64,000 nt of DNA from Vicinamibacteria bacterium (GCA_025994075.1 JAMQGV010000024.1:416867-480866), one strand, 5' to 3'. Shown: positions 34,240 to 42,817, numbered from the stretch's first letter. Notes: generated from the letters alone by a model not told the origin. Numbers and translations: made by a program.

Positions 34240-34288
34240 CGCCCCCGCGCGAAGGCCCGCCACCCGGTTGTGCCTGTCGGCCGCCACG

Positions 34289-34387
34289 GAAACGGCGCCA
34301 CCGAGGCACAGAGACACAGAGACGCACAGAGGGGCACGGCCCCGAGCGGGCCCATCGTCAAGCTCTGTGCCTCTGTGGCGTCGTTTC
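34289..34387. repeat. Intergenic inverted repeat with 25-bp arms
   Basis: Arms at 34289-34313 and 34363-34387 match at 23 of 25 positions. The 49-nt loop is filled with further copies of the core GCACAGAG/ACACAGAG and a GC-rich hairpin. The arm cores read GAGGCACAGAG and CTCTGTGCCTCTG. It lies between the divergent GntR and aldehyde dehydrogenase genes and has no coding potential. A palindromic REP/MITE-like element is the simplest reading; a regulatory hairpin cannot be excluded. Confidence 0.65.
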
Positions 34388-34415
34388 AGGCCGTCGGGAG
34401 GGGCGGCGGCGGCGC

Positions 34416-34421
34416 TAAGAT
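34416..34421 (+). promoter_or_regulatory. TAAGAT box before the aldehyde dehydrogenase gene
   Basis: TAAGAT lies 9 nt before ATG 34431 with no Shine-Dalgarno between, as in other leaderless-type starts of this window. The palindromic repeat ends 28 nt further upstream. Confidence 0.35.
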
Positions 34422-34430
34422 CGAGTCTGC

Positions 34431-36101
34431 ATGTCCGAGACGCTCGCGCCCCCGGTCGCCACCGGCCTGCCCGTCCACCACTCGCTCGTCGCCCTTCGCG
34501 ACGTCGAGGGCCGCGGCGGCGTGCGCGAGGCGATCAACCCGGCGACCGGCGCCGCCTTCGCGGCGGTCAGCCTGCTCGATGCCGCGCAGCTCGAGGAGGC
34601 GGTGGAGTCTTCGCGCCGCGCCGCGAAGGCCTGGGCCGGCAGCTCTTTCGTCGAACGGGCGAAGCTGCTGATGGCCGTGCACCGCGCGGCGCTGCACCGC
34701 GCGGACGAGCTGGCGCGGCTGGTCGCCCGCGAACAGGGCAAGCCGGTCTCCGAGGCCCACGCGGCCGAGATCTTCCCCTCGCTCGAGCACCTGCGGCATC
34801 TCGCCGACCACGCCGAAGAGGCGCTGCGCGAGGAGTGGATCGAGAGCGACGTGCTGCTCTTCGCCCACAAGGAGCAGGCGCTGCGCCACGAGCCACTGGG
34901 CGTGGTGCTGGCGATCACGCCGTGGAACTACCCGTTCGCGATCCCGATGACGACGGTCGGGGCAGCAGTCGCCGCCGGCAACGCGGTGCTGCTCAAGCCG
35001 GCGCCGGCGACCACCCTGGTCGGGCTCGAGATCGGCCGGCTGTTCCGCGAGGCGGGCGCGCCCGAGGGGCTCGTCAACGTGGTCGCGGTCCAGGACGGGC
35101 AGGCCGCCGCGCTGGTCGAGGACCGGCGCTTCGGCAAGATCGTGTTCACCGGCTCGATGGCCACCGGCCGCAAGGTGATGGCCGGCGCCGCGAAGAACCT
35201 GACGCCGGTCGTGCTCGAGCTGGGCGGCAAGGACCCGGCGATCGTGTGCCGCGACGCCGACCTCGACCACGCCGCCGCCGGCGTCGTGTGGGGCGCGTTC
35301 ATGAACTGCGGCCAGACCTGCGCCTCGATCGAGCGCGTCTACGTCGAGCGCCCGGTCGCCGACGCCTTCGTCGCCAAGGTGGTCGAGCGCGCGTCGCGTC
35401 TGGTGGCGGGCGACCCGCTCGCGGTCGGCACCGACGTTGGCCCGCTGACCCTCGACCGCCAGCGCGCGATCGTGCGCGGCCACGTCGACGAGGCGCTGGC
35501 GCAGGGCGCCCGCGCGCTGGTCGGCGGCGCCCAGCCCGATCGCCCCGGCTTCTTCTTCCCGCCGACCGTGCTCGCGGGCGTCAACGGCGGGATGAAGGTG
35601 ATGCGCGACGAGACCTTCGGCCCGGTGCTGCCGATCGAGGTCGTCGATTCGGTCGACGAGGCGATCGCGAAGGCCAACGACAGCGAGTACGGCCTGACCG
35701 CCTCGGGCTGGACCCGCGACCCGCGGCTCGCGGAGCGCCTGCAGCGCGAGCTGTCGGCCGGCGCCGTCACCATCAACGACTGCATCTCCACCTACTCCGA
35801 GCCACTGGCGCCGTGGGGCGGCCCGCGGGGCAGCGGGGTCGGCCGCACCCACGGCCTGCAGGGCCTGCGCGAGCTGACGCAAGCCAAGTTCGTGACCCGC
35901 GAGAAGGGCCGCCGGCCGCTCGCCTGGTGGTATCCCTACGACGCCGAGCTGTCGGAGATGATCCGCGTCACCGGCCGAGCGCTGCACGCGCCGGGCCTCG
36001 TCGACCGCCTCTCCCACCAGCTCCGGCTGCTCGGTTTCGGCCGCTTCTGGAAGCGCGTGGACCTGCTCGCCACGCTGAGGCGGCTCGACCGGCTGTTCTA
36101 G
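34431..36101 (+). CDS. NAD(P)-dependent aldehyde dehydrogenase with C-terminal extension
   Basis: A 556-aa ALDH-superfamily enzyme oxidising an aldehyde to its acid. The cofactor region is ITPWNYPFAIPMTT and FTGSMATGRKVM, the general base is Glu263 (VVLELGGKDPA) and the nucleophile is Cys297 (NCGQTCASIERVYV). DETFGPVLPI and GLTASGWTRDP complete the fold. The core ends near residue 505; about 50 basic and hydrophobic residues follow (WWYPYDAELSEMIRVTGRAL, FGRFWKRVDLL), a tail like that of fatty-aldehyde or membrane-associated ALDHs. It may dock to the membrane. Divergent from the GntR regulator; the two-component genes follow after 9 nt. Confidence 0.92.
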   Translation: MSETLAPPVATGLPVHHSLVALRDVEGRGGVREAINPATGAAFAAVSLLDAAQLEEAVESSRRAAKAWAGSSFVERAKLLMAVHRAALHRADELARLVAREQGKPVSEAHAAEIFPSLEHLRHLADHAEEALREEWIESDVLLFAHKEQALRHEPLGVVLAITPWNYPFAIPMTTVGAAVAAGNAVLLKPAPATTLVGLEIGRLFREAGAPEGLVNVVAVQDGQAAALVEDRRFGKIVFTGSMATGRKVMAGAAKNLTPVVLELGGKDPAIVCRDADLDHAAAGVVWGAFMNCGQTCASIERVYVERPVADAFVAKVVERASRLVAGDPLAVGTDVGPLTLDRQRAIVRGHVDEALAQGARALVGGAQPDRPGFFFPPTVLAGVNGGMKVMRDETFGPVLPIEVVDSVDEAIAKANDSEYGLTASGWTRDPRLAERLQRELSAGAVTINDCISTYSEPLAPWGGPRGSGVGRTHGLQGLRELTQAKFVTREKGRRPLAWWYPYDAELSEMIRVTGRALHAPGLVDRLSHQLRLLGFGRFWKRVDLLATLRRLDRLF

Positions 36102-36110
36102 AGGCCCGCG

Positions 36111-37064
36111 GTGACGGACCCCGCCCAGCTCATCTCCTCCGGCCAGCGCCGCAAGTGGATCCACGTCACCACCGGCGTGACGCTGATCGTGCTCTCGGTC
36201 GCGCTGACCGTCGGCTGGCTGCTGCTCGGCGCCGAAGGCGGCACCAGCTCCGGCGCCGGCTGGCGCTGGATCGTCTACTCGCTGGGCACCGTGCTGTTCC
36301 TGCTGCTGACCGCGGGACTGGTGCTGATCGTGCTCCTGCTGCTGCGCGAGGTGCGGCTCAACGAGCGGCAGTCGAATTTCGTGAGCGCGGTGACCCACGA
36401 GCTGAAGACGCCGGTCGCCTCGCTCAAGCTCTACCTCGACACGCTGCAGATGCGCCAGCTCTCGGCCGAGCAGCAGCGCGAGTTCTACCGCACGATGGGC
36501 CGCGACATCGACCGCCTCAACACCACGATCAACAACGTGTTGAACGCGGCGATGTACACCGACCGCCCGGTGGTCGACCCCCAGCCGCTCGACTTCGCGA
36601 AGCTCGTGCAGCGCGCGATCGAGCTGACCGCGAGCCGCTTCCAGCTCGAGCCGGGCGTGATCCGCTACGCGGGGCCCGAATCGCTGACCTTGAAGGGCGA
36701 CGCGCCGGGCCTGGAGACGGCGGTGCTCAACCTGCTCGACAACGCGGTCAAGTACTCCAAGGAGACCGTCGACGTGGCGGTCGACCTCGCGCTGGAGGGC
36801 GCCCACGCCCGGCTGCGCATCAGCGACCGCGGCGTCGGCATGTCGCGGCCGCACCTGAGCTTCGTCTTCAACCGCTTCTATCGGATCGGGTCCGAGGTCC
36901 GGCGCAGCCGCACCGGCACCGGCCTCGGGCTCTACATCGTCAAGTCCGTGGTCCGCGGCCACCGCGGCACGGTCAGCGCCGACAGCCCCGGCCTCGACCG
37001 CGGCACCACCTTCACGCTGACGCTGCCCGGCGTCGTCGAGGAGCTGGCGGTGACCCATGGCTGA
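36111..37064 (+). CDS. Sensor histidine kinase, minimal membrane type
   Basis: A 317-aa inner-membrane kinase. Two TM helices (about 18-41 and 52-78) enclose only about ten periplasmic residues and there is no HAMP or PAS domain, so sensing must be intramembrane or by a partner. The HisKA domain has the phospho-His96 in VTHELKTPVASLKLYL; the HATPase has the N box LLDNAVKYS and the G boxes DRGVGMSRPH and GTGLGLYIVKSVVRGH. It starts at GTG 9 nt after the ALDH gene and overlaps the response regulator by 8 nt. The kinase-before-regulator order is less usual in OmpR-type systems. Signal unknown. Confidence 0.92.
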   Translation: MTDPAQLISSGQRRKWIHVTTGVTLIVLSVALTVGWLLLGAEGGTSSGAGWRWIVYSLGTVLFLLLTAGLVLIVLLLLREVRLNERQSNFVSAVTHELKTPVASLKLYLDTLQMRQLSAEQQREFYRTMGRDIDRLNTTINNVLNAAMYTDRPVVDPQPLDFAKLVQRAIELTASRFQLEPGVIRYAGPESLTLKGDAPGLETAVLNLLDNAVKYSKETVDVAVDLALEGAHARLRISDRGVGMSRPHLSFVFNRFYRIGSEVRRSRTGTGLGLYIVKSVVRGHRGTVSADSPGLDRGTTFTLTLPGVVEELAVTHG

Positions 37065-37758
37065 GACCCGGCTGCTGGTCGTGGAGGACGAGGAGCACCT
37101 CGCCCGCGGCATCCGCTTCAACCTGGAGCTGGACGGATACGTGGTGGAGGTGCTGGCCGACGGCAAGCAGGCGCTCGGGCGCCTGGCGGAGCCGCCGCCG
37201 TGCGACCTGGTGATCCTGGACGTGATGCTGCCCGGCCTCGACGGCTTCGCGGTCGCCCGCAAGCTGCGCGCCGCCGGCAACTTCGTGCCGATCCTGATGC
37301 TGACGGCGAAGAGCCTGCCCGAGGACGTCGTCAACGGCCTCGAGGCCGGCGCCGACGACTACCTCGCCAAGCCGTTCGAGCTCGAGGTGTTCCTGGCCCG
37401 CGTGCGCGGCCTGCTGCGGCGCCGCGACTGGACCCGCGGCGGCGCCTCGCGCGAGGCGCCGCTGCGGCTGGGGCCGGCCGAGATCGACTTCGAGGCGTTC
37501 GAGATCCGGCGCGAGGGCGTGGTGCACCGGCTGACGCTGCTGGAAGCCGCGCTGCTGCGGCTGCTGCTGCAGAACCCCGGCCGCGTCGTCGGCAAGGGCG
37601 AGATCCTCGAGAAGGTGTGGAACCTGGCGCCCGACACCGAGACCCGCGCCGTCGACAACTTCATCGTGCGCCTGCGCCGCTACGTCGAGGACGACCCGAA
37701 GGAGCCGAAGCGGATCGTGACGGTGCGCGGCGCCGGCTGGAAGCTGGTCCCGGACTAG
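37057..37758 (+). CDS. OmpR/PhoB-family response regulator
   Basis: A 233-aa transcription factor. The receiver domain has the acidic pocket VVEDEEH and phospho-Asp55 (VILDVMLPGLDG), Thr in MLTAKS and Lys in LAKPFELEVFLARV. The C-terminal winged helix (about 135-230) contains LTLLEAALLRLLLQNPGRVV, TRAVDNFIVRLRRYVED and VTVRGAGWKLV. It would be phosphorylated by the overlapping kinase. Its stop shares a CTAG palindrome with the stop of the convergent deacetylase gene, so the two coding regions overlap by 4 nt tail to tail. Confidence 0.93.
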   Translation: MAETRLLVVEDEEHLARGIRFNLELDGYVVEVLADGKQALGRLAEPPPCDLVILDVMLPGLDGFAVARKLRAAGNFVPILMLTAKSLPEDVVNGLEAGADDYLAKPFELEVFLARVRGLLRRRDWTRGGASREAPLRLGPAEIDFEAFEIRREGVVHRLTLLEAALLRLLLQNPGRVVGKGEILEKVWNLAPDTETRAVDNFIVRLRRYVEDDPKEPKRIVTVRGAGWKLVPD

Positions 37759-38657
37759 GACGCGGCCGGCAGCGTGCCGGCCAGCTCGCCCGCGCGCGCG
37801 AACTCCACGCCCCAGCCCCGCAGCCGGCCCAGGATGCGGTCCACCGCCCCTTCCATCCACGGCCCCAGGCGCCGCAGGAACAGCCGCTCGCGGGCCGAGA
37901 GCGGGATGTCCGGGCGCGGGCCCATCTCGTAGGGGTGGAAGTAGTACTGGGCGTCGCCGGTGCGCAGCGCCTCGCGCAAGGCGATCAGCGTCCACGGCAC
38001 GCCGATCACCCGGGTCAGGATGCCCGTGGAACCCGGCAGCCGCAGGCCCGGGAACACCGGCAACGGAATCTCCACGAAGTCGCCCTGCGGATCCGGCCGC
38101 GAGAAACGCTCGGAGAAGCGGTACGGGTTCTGCGCGAGGTGGTCGTGGCCGAAGTCCTTGCCGAGCAGGCTGCGCGATGTGCACACCGAGGCGTCGTAAC
38201 GGAAGCCGTTCTCGCGCAGCACCGGGAGCATGTAGTCGGCGAGCAGCAGGTTGGGAGCCCGGTAGCCGCGCAGCGGCGCCCCGGCCAGCGGCTCCAGGAC
38301 CTCGCGGGCACGCCGGATCTGGTCGGCGAACCCGTCCGGGCCGAGCAGGCCGATGTCCACGTGGTGGTAGCCGTGACAGCCGATCTCGTGCCCGCGCGCC
38401 GCGATCTCCTTCACCAGGTCCGGGTAGAAGTGGCCCACCTCGCCCAGGATGAAGAACGTGCCGCGCACGCCGTGACGGTCGAACAGGTCGAGGATGCGCC
38501 GGGTCGGCGCCACCAGCTCGCCCGTGGGGCGGTCGCTGCCGTAGTGCTCGCGGAAGAAGGTGCCGGTGTCCGCCCAGCGCGAGTGCGGAGCGCCCGTGGC
38601 CCAGCGGCAGTGGTACCACTCGTCGAGGTCGACCGAAACCACGACGCGCTTTCGCAC
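37755..38657 (-). CDS. Polysaccharide deacetylase (NodB/CE4 family)
   Basis: A 300-aa CE4-type deacetylase. Motif 1 has the catalytic and metal Asp pair in SVDLDEWYHCRW (Asp10, Asp12), motif 2 is GHEIGCHGYHHVDI with two metal His, and RGYRAPNLLL and QYYFHPYEMGP supply motifs 3-5. The N terminus matches the group that works with exopolysaccharide export (VDxxDWx). It lacks a clear signal peptide, so it may act in the cytoplasm or be anchored through a partner. Encoded 10 nt downstream of a methyltransferase gene on the same strand. Likely substrate: an N-acetylhexosamine polymer or lipid-linked sugar. Confidence 0.87.
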   Translation of the reverse strand: MRKRVVVSVDLDEWYHCRWATGAPHSRWADTGTFFREHYGSDRPTGELVAPTRRILDLFDRHGVRGTFFILGEVGHFYPDLVKEIAARGHEIGCHGYHHVDIGLLGPDGFADQIRRAREVLEPLAGAPLRGYRAPNLLLADYMLPVLRENGFRYDASVCTSRSLLGKDFGHDHLAQNPYRFSERFSRPDPQGDFVEIPLPVFPGLRLPGSTGILTRVIGVPWTLIALREALRTGDAQYYFHPYEMGPRPDIPLSARERLFLRRLGPWMEGAVDRILGRLRGWGVEFARAGELAGTLPAAS

Positions 38658-38667
38658 CCCCGCGACC

Positions 38668-39327
38668 TCAGGCGCGCCGGAAGACGAGGATCGTGAAGGC
38701 GTGCTCGCGCTGCTCGCGGGCCAGGGTCAGGCCGGCGGCGGTCGCCGCGGCGATCACCTCGGGCATCGGATGGAAGTAGAGGTTCGCGCGGTCGATCGCG
38801 AACAGCAGCCGGCGCAGCGCCATCCGGTACGGGACGCGGTTGGTGTGGGCGATCACGAGCGTGTCGCGGCAGGCCGCGGCCGCGCGCTTCAGGAGCTCCG
38901 CGTAGTCGGCGTAGTACTCGACGACGCCGACCAGCAGCACCAGGTCGCTCTCGGGCAGGGGCGCGCTGCAGACGTCGCCCTCCTCGAAGCGGCAGCGCTC
39001 GGCCACGCCCGTGCGCTGAGCCGTCTCGCGGGCGATCTCGAGCATGCGCGGCGCGATGTCGATGCCGTGCACGGTCGCGCCCATCGAGGCCAGCAGCAGC
39101 GAGACCTGGCCGCTGCCGCAGCCGAGGTCGAGCACCGTGCGGCCGTTCACGCCCAGCTCGCCGAACAGCTTCTCCATCAGCAGCATGCGCTTGCGGAACG
39201 TCGGCCCGCGGAAGAACCGGTTGACGGCGGCGTTGAGCAGGCTCCGGCCCTGCAGCCGGAACGCCCGGTCGTACTCGGGGGCCAGGCGGTCGAAGTAGGT
39301 CTTGGCGCTGTCTGTGTCCGTGCTCAT
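38668..39327 (-). CDS. Class I SAM-dependent methyltransferase
   Basis: A 219-aa enzyme with SAM motif I VLDLGCGSGQVSLL (about 80-95), motif II HGIDIAPRMLEIA and an acidic post-motif EEGDVCSAPLPESDLVLLV. The N terminus (TYFDRLAPEYDRAF) and FFRGPTFRKRMLLM are like UbiG/BchM-type small-molecule methyltransferases. Substrate unknown. The ATG at 39327 behind GGGAG is preferred to the upstream ATG at 39384. It is followed by the polysaccharide deacetylase and may modify the same glycan or lipid. Confidence 0.8.
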   Translation of the reverse strand: MSTDTDSAKTYFDRLAPEYDRAFRLQGRSLLNAAVNRFFRGPTFRKRMLLMEKLFGELGVNGRTVLDLGCGSGQVSLLLASMGATVHGIDIAPRMLEIARETAQRTGVAERCRFEEGDVCSAPLPESDLVLLVGVVEYYADYAELLKRAAAACRDTLVIAHTNRVPYRMALRRLLFAIDRANLYFHPMPEVIAAATAAGLTLAREQREHAFTILVFRRA

Positions 39328-39385
39328 CGTGGCTCCCGTGCTCCGTCCGCGAGTGTAAGCGATTCGCCCGCGCGGGGCGCGCACG

Positions 39386-39391
39386 TAGAAT
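39386..39391 (+). promoter_or_regulatory. TAGAAT box before moaD
   Basis: TAGAAT (5 of 6 to the -10 consensus) lies 7 nt before the moaD ATG. AAGGA is in the gap but much too close for a normal Shine-Dalgarno, so a leaderless start is likely. Confidence 0.4.
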
Positions 39392-39398
39392 CTAAGGA

Positions 39399-39644
39399 AT
39401 GCAGGTCCGGGTCCGCTTCTTCGCCTCGCTCCGGGACGTCGCCGGCCGCGCCGAGCAGGTGCTCGAGCTGCCGGCCGGCGCCACGCCGGAGAGCGCCTGG
39501 CAGGCGCTGGTCGCCGAGCGGCCCGAGCTGGCGCCGCGGCGGGCGAGCCTGGCCGCGGCGGTCAACCGCCGCTACGGGAAGTTCGACGCCCCGCTGGCCG
39601 ACGGCGACGAGCTCGCGTTCCTGCCGCCGGTGAGCGGCGGCTAG
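39399..39644 (+). CDS. moaD: Molybdopterin synthase small subunit MoaD
   Basis: An 81-aa ubiquitin-like sulfur carrier for molybdopterin synthesis. It has the beta-grasp pattern VRVRFFASLRDVAGRAEQVLEL and the essential C-terminal Gly-Gly (FLPPVSGG), which is adenylated and thiocarboxylated before sulfur transfer in the MoaD-MoaE complex. moaE is not in the window. It sits 6 nt upstream of moaA in one operon. Confidence 0.93.
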   Translation: MQVRVRFFASLRDVAGRAEQVLELPAGATPESAWQALVAERPELAPRRASLAAAVNRRYGKFDAPLADGDELAFLPPVSGG

Positions 39645-39650
39645 GCCGGC

Positions 39651-40643
39651 GTGCCGCGCGATCGCTTCGGCCGGGAGATCGACTACCTCCGCATCTCGGT
39701 GATCGACCACTGCAACCTGCGCTGCGTGTACTGCATGCCGCTGCGCGGGCTCACGTTCGTGCCCAGCGCGGAGCTGCTGACCGCGGCCGAGATCGAGCAG
39801 GTCGCGCGGGCCGCGGTGTCGGTCGGCTTCCGCAAGTTCCGGCTCACGGGCGGGGAGCCGACGCTGCGGCCGGACCTGGTCGAGATCGTGCAGCGCATCG
39901 CCGCGATCGACGGCGTGTCCGGCGTCGCCCTGACCACCAACGCGATCCTGCTGCCGCGGCTGGCACGGCCGCTGCGCGAGGCGGGGCTGACCCGCGTCAA
40001 CATCCACGTCGACACCCTGCACCCCGAGCGCATCAAGCACCTGATGCGCTTCGCCAGCGCGCCCGAGATCGAGGCCGGCATCGCGGCTGCTGCCGAAGCG
40101 GGGCTGCTGCCGATCAAGGTCAACTGCGTCGTCACCCGCGGCTACAACGAGGAGGACGTGGTCGACCTCGCGCGCCGCGCACGGCACGACGGCTGGCACC
40201 TGCGCTTCATCGAGCTGATGCCGCTCGGCGGCGGCGAGACGGCCCACGTCGCGTTGTCGCAGTTCGTGCCCACCCGCGAGACGCGGGCCCGGATCGAGGC
40301 GGCGTTCGGGCCGCTCGAGCCGCTGCCGCGCGAGAGCCCGTCCGACGAGTCCGTCAACCACCGCTTCACCGACGGCGCGCCGGGCGTGATCGGCTTCATC
40401 AGCCCGGTCAGCGAGCCCTACTGCGGCGCCTGCAACCGGATGCGGCTGACCGCCGACGGCAAGTTCCACCTGTGCCTGCTCAACGACGACGAACTCGACG
40501 TCAAGAAGACGCTGCGCGGCGGCGGCTCGCTCGAGGACGTCGCCGCCATCCTCCTGAAGGCCGTCGCCGCCAAGCCCACCGGCCACCGCCTCGACGAAGG
40601 CGTGTCGACCGAGTCGCGCCAGATGTTCCAGATCGGCGGCTGA
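39651..40643 (+). CDS. moaA: GTP 3',8-cyclase MoaA (radical SAM)
   Basis: A 330-aa radical SAM enzyme that starts molybdenum cofactor synthesis from GTP. The SAM cluster cysteines are Cys21, Cys25 and Cys28 (CNLRCVYC), and the GTP-binding C-terminal cluster is Cys258, Cys261 and Cys275 (CGACNRMRLTADGKFHLC). SAM-binding pieces FRLTGGEPTLRPDLV and ALTTNAILL are intact, and the C terminus ends in MFQIGG, as required for MoaC-coupled activity. GTG start. Cofactor use fits a molybdoenzyme elsewhere in the genome; no molybdopterin oxidoreductase is in this window. Confidence 0.95.
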   Translation: MPRDRFGREIDYLRISVIDHCNLRCVYCMPLRGLTFVPSAELLTAAEIEQVARAAVSVGFRKFRLTGGEPTLRPDLVEIVQRIAAIDGVSGVALTTNAILLPRLARPLREAGLTRVNIHVDTLHPERIKHLMRFASAPEIEAGIAAAAEAGLLPIKVNCVVTRGYNEEDVVDLARRARHDGWHLRFIELMPLGGGETAHVALSQFVPTRETRARIEAAFGPLEPLPRESPSDESVNHRFTDGAPGVIGFISPVSEPYCGACNRMRLTADGKFHLCLLNDDELDVKKTLRGGGSLEDVAAILLKAVAAKPTGHRLDEGVSTESRQMFQIGG

Positions 40644-40848
40644 CGCCGGTCCGCGAGTTGCGGGTTCCGCGCGGGCGGCCGAGGGTGGCGCTCATGCGTC
40701 GCCGGCGTCCACGGCGCAGACCGCGCCGGACCCAATTTGGTGGATTCCCAATGCGGTGGGGCACGGTCGGGCGAGCGTTCGGGGCGTTCGGCTCCGGCCC
40801 ACTCGTACGAGCTTCACCGAGGCGGACGGCTCGTGCAGCGGGCCGGGC

Positions 40849-40854
40849 TATACT
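40849..40854 (+). promoter_or_regulatory. TATACT -10-like box before the GSCFA gene
   Basis: TATACT (5 of 6 to the consensus) lies 15 nt before ATG 40870 in the 226-nt gap after moaA. No -35 is recognisable. The remainder of the gap (40644-40848) shows nothing I can name. Confidence 0.4.
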
Positions 40855-40869
40855 CTGGCCGCCCCGACG

Positions 40870-42798
40870 ATGCCCGAGCACAGAGCCGAGTCGACCGCGG
40901 AGGCGACGACCGGGGGATCGACTCTGGTGCCCGCGGCCGCGGCCTTCCGCACGGCCACCTCGAACCGGCACGGCAAGTGGTCGCAAGCCGTGGCGACCGG
41001 CCGACTCGCCCCAGACTGCTGGCCCGTCATCCAGGCCCGCTTCCGAATTCCTCGCACCGCCAGCGTGTTCACGATCGGGAGCTGCTTCGCCCGCAACATC
41101 GAGGCCGAGCTCGAGGCGCTGGGGATCGACGTTCCCACGAGGCGCCTCGGCATACTCGAGGGGCAGACCGGCGGGCGAGAGGGTGCCAACCTCCTCAACA
41201 AGTTCACGCCGCCGGCCATCCTGCAGGAAGTGAAGTGGGTGAGAGCCGTCAGGGCCGACGGGGGAGTCGTCACGGAGGCCAACACGGGCCTGCTGTTCTG
41301 CAGGGGGGCGGGGGGTGGAATCGTCGATCTCCACCTCCACCAGCCTCAGCCGGCAAGCCTGGAGCGGGCCTTCGAGAGGAGGCAGCAGCTCTACGATGGC
41401 GCTGCCCGCTCTCTCCTGTCGTGCGACTTCGTCGTCATCACCCTCGGCTACGTGGAGGCCTGGTGGGACGCGGAGAGCGGCCTCTTCGTGGACGGGGCGC
41501 CCACCGGAGTCGAGGCTTCCGAGCGGGACCGTTTCCGCTTCACGAGGCTGGGCTACGACGAGTGCTTCCGGCAGCTTGCCGAGGCGATCGCCCTGCTTGA
41601 CGAGGAGAAGCCTCGCCATTTCCTGGTGACTGTCTCGCCGATCCCGCTGCAGAGGACGTTCGGTGGCGACGACGTGATCGTCGCCAACATGTTCTCGAAA
41701 TCGATCCTGAGGGCGGTGGCCGGCGAGTTGTGCGCCGGGAGGAAGAACGTCGACTACTTCCCGAGCTTCGAGAGTGCCATTCTGACCAGAGGCGCACGGG
41801 TCTGGCACGAGGACGGCCTTCACGTCACGCCGGAGTTCGTGGGAGCCTTGGTGCGGCGCCTGGTCGAGCACTACGTCGAGGGCGTTTCCGATTCGCTCCT
41901 CGACGAGCGGGCGGCCGACCGGGATTTCGTCCGCCTCGTCGCGGCCGGCGACTTCGATGGAGCCCGGCGACTTCGTCCGGACCCGGACCAGTTCGCCGGG
42001 CCGCTCGATCGGCATCGCGCTCGTCACCTGCTGGCTCTGGCTCGACTCGAGGCTCACGACGGCCACCTCGACGCCGCTGTCGGGCTGTCGGGCAGGGTGG
42101 CCACGTGGGCCCAGGGCGACGACGTCGAGACGGTGTGCGAGGCGGTCGACCTCTTGGCTGAAGCCGGTGCGGCCGGGGAGGCGGCAGCGGCCCGGGAGCG
42201 ATTGCGGGAGAACGCTCGGGCGACCTTGAGGAGGACCGGGACGGGGCTGTCATTCGTGCGCTGGCGGACCTGGCTCGAGCGTCGCGGCCGGACCGGAGAA
42301 GCACTCGAGGTGGCGAGGTGGCACGTGGAAGAGGCGCCTCGCGACCAGACGGCGGCTCTCCAGCCGCTGATCCTGCTGTCCAGGCTGGGACTGTGGGCGG
42401 AGGTGCTGGAGGCCGTGCCCGCATTGCTCTCCGCTCGGTTCGACGGTCCTCTGGACTTGACCCGGCTGGCGTCGATCGTGGCCTGTTCGGGGCGGCCGCG
42501 GGAGGCGCTCGCCGCCATTGACCAGATGATGTCGGGGGCGGACTCTCCGGAGCTGCGCTTCCACCGGGCCCGCGTGTACGGCCGCCTGGGCAGGCACGCC
42601 GAAGCCGTCTCCGACTGCCGTGAGGCACTGCGGTCCGGAGGTGACGTCGCCAGGGTGTGGGCTCTGCTCGCGCAGTCGCTCTCTTGCCTCGGAGAGCAGG
42701 AGGAGGGGCTGGCCGCAATTCGAAAGGCCGTGGAACTGGACCCGGAGGACGGCTTACTGAGGATGCGGCTCGAGCGGCTGGTGAGGACCTCTGGATGA
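40870..42798 (+). CDS. GSCFA-domain protein fused to TPR-like repeats
   Basis: A 642-aa protein. Residues of about 55-345 form a GSCFA domain, a GDSL/SGNH-hydrolase relative, with the name-giving motif FTIGSCFARNIE, then DFVVITLGYVEAWW and LVTVSPIPLQRTF (a block often linked to the third catalytic site). Residues of about 365-640 are helix-turn-helix TPR-like repeats (AARERLRENARATL, REALAAIDQMMSGADSPE and LRFHRARVYGRLGRHAEAVS). GSCFA proteins are predicted acyl- or glycan-acting hydrolases linked to capsule synthesis. AGG and AGA codons and weaker GC bias distinguish it from its neighbours, suggesting transfer. It starts at ATG 40870; an in-frame ATG at 40756 is less likely. Confidence 0.8.
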   Translation: MPEHRAESTAEATTGGSTLVPAAAAFRTATSNRHGKWSQAVATGRLAPDCWPVIQARFRIPRTASVFTIGSCFARNIEAELEALGIDVPTRRLGILEGQTGGREGANLLNKFTPPAILQEVKWVRAVRADGGVVTEANTGLLFCRGAGGGIVDLHLHQPQPASLERAFERRQQLYDGAARSLLSCDFVVITLGYVEAWWDAESGLFVDGAPTGVEASERDRFRFTRLGYDECFRQLAEAIALLDEEKPRHFLVTVSPIPLQRTFGGDDVIVANMFSKSILRAVAGELCAGRKNVDYFPSFESAILTRGARVWHEDGLHVTPEFVGALVRRLVEHYVEGVSDSLLDERAADRDFVRLVAAGDFDGARRLRPDPDQFAGPLDRHRARHLLALARLEAHDGHLDAAVGLSGRVATWAQGDDVETVCEAVDLLAEAGAAGEAAAARERLRENARATLRRTGTGLSFVRWRTWLERRGRTGEALEVARWHVEEAPRDQTAALQPLILLSRLGLWAEVLEAVPALLSARFDGPLDLTRLASIVACSGRPREALAAIDQMMSGADSPELRFHRARVYGRLGRHAEAVSDCREALRSGGDVARVWALLAQSLSCLGEQEEGLAAIRKAVELDPEDGLLRMRLERLVRTSG

Positions 42799-42817
42799 GC
42801 CGGTGGCCACCCGCGCT

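Noticed and set aside
40472..41233. Open frame spanning the end of moaA and the following gap
   Set aside because: Out of frame with moaA, Arg/Pro-rich, and runs into the GSCFA gene in a wrong frame.
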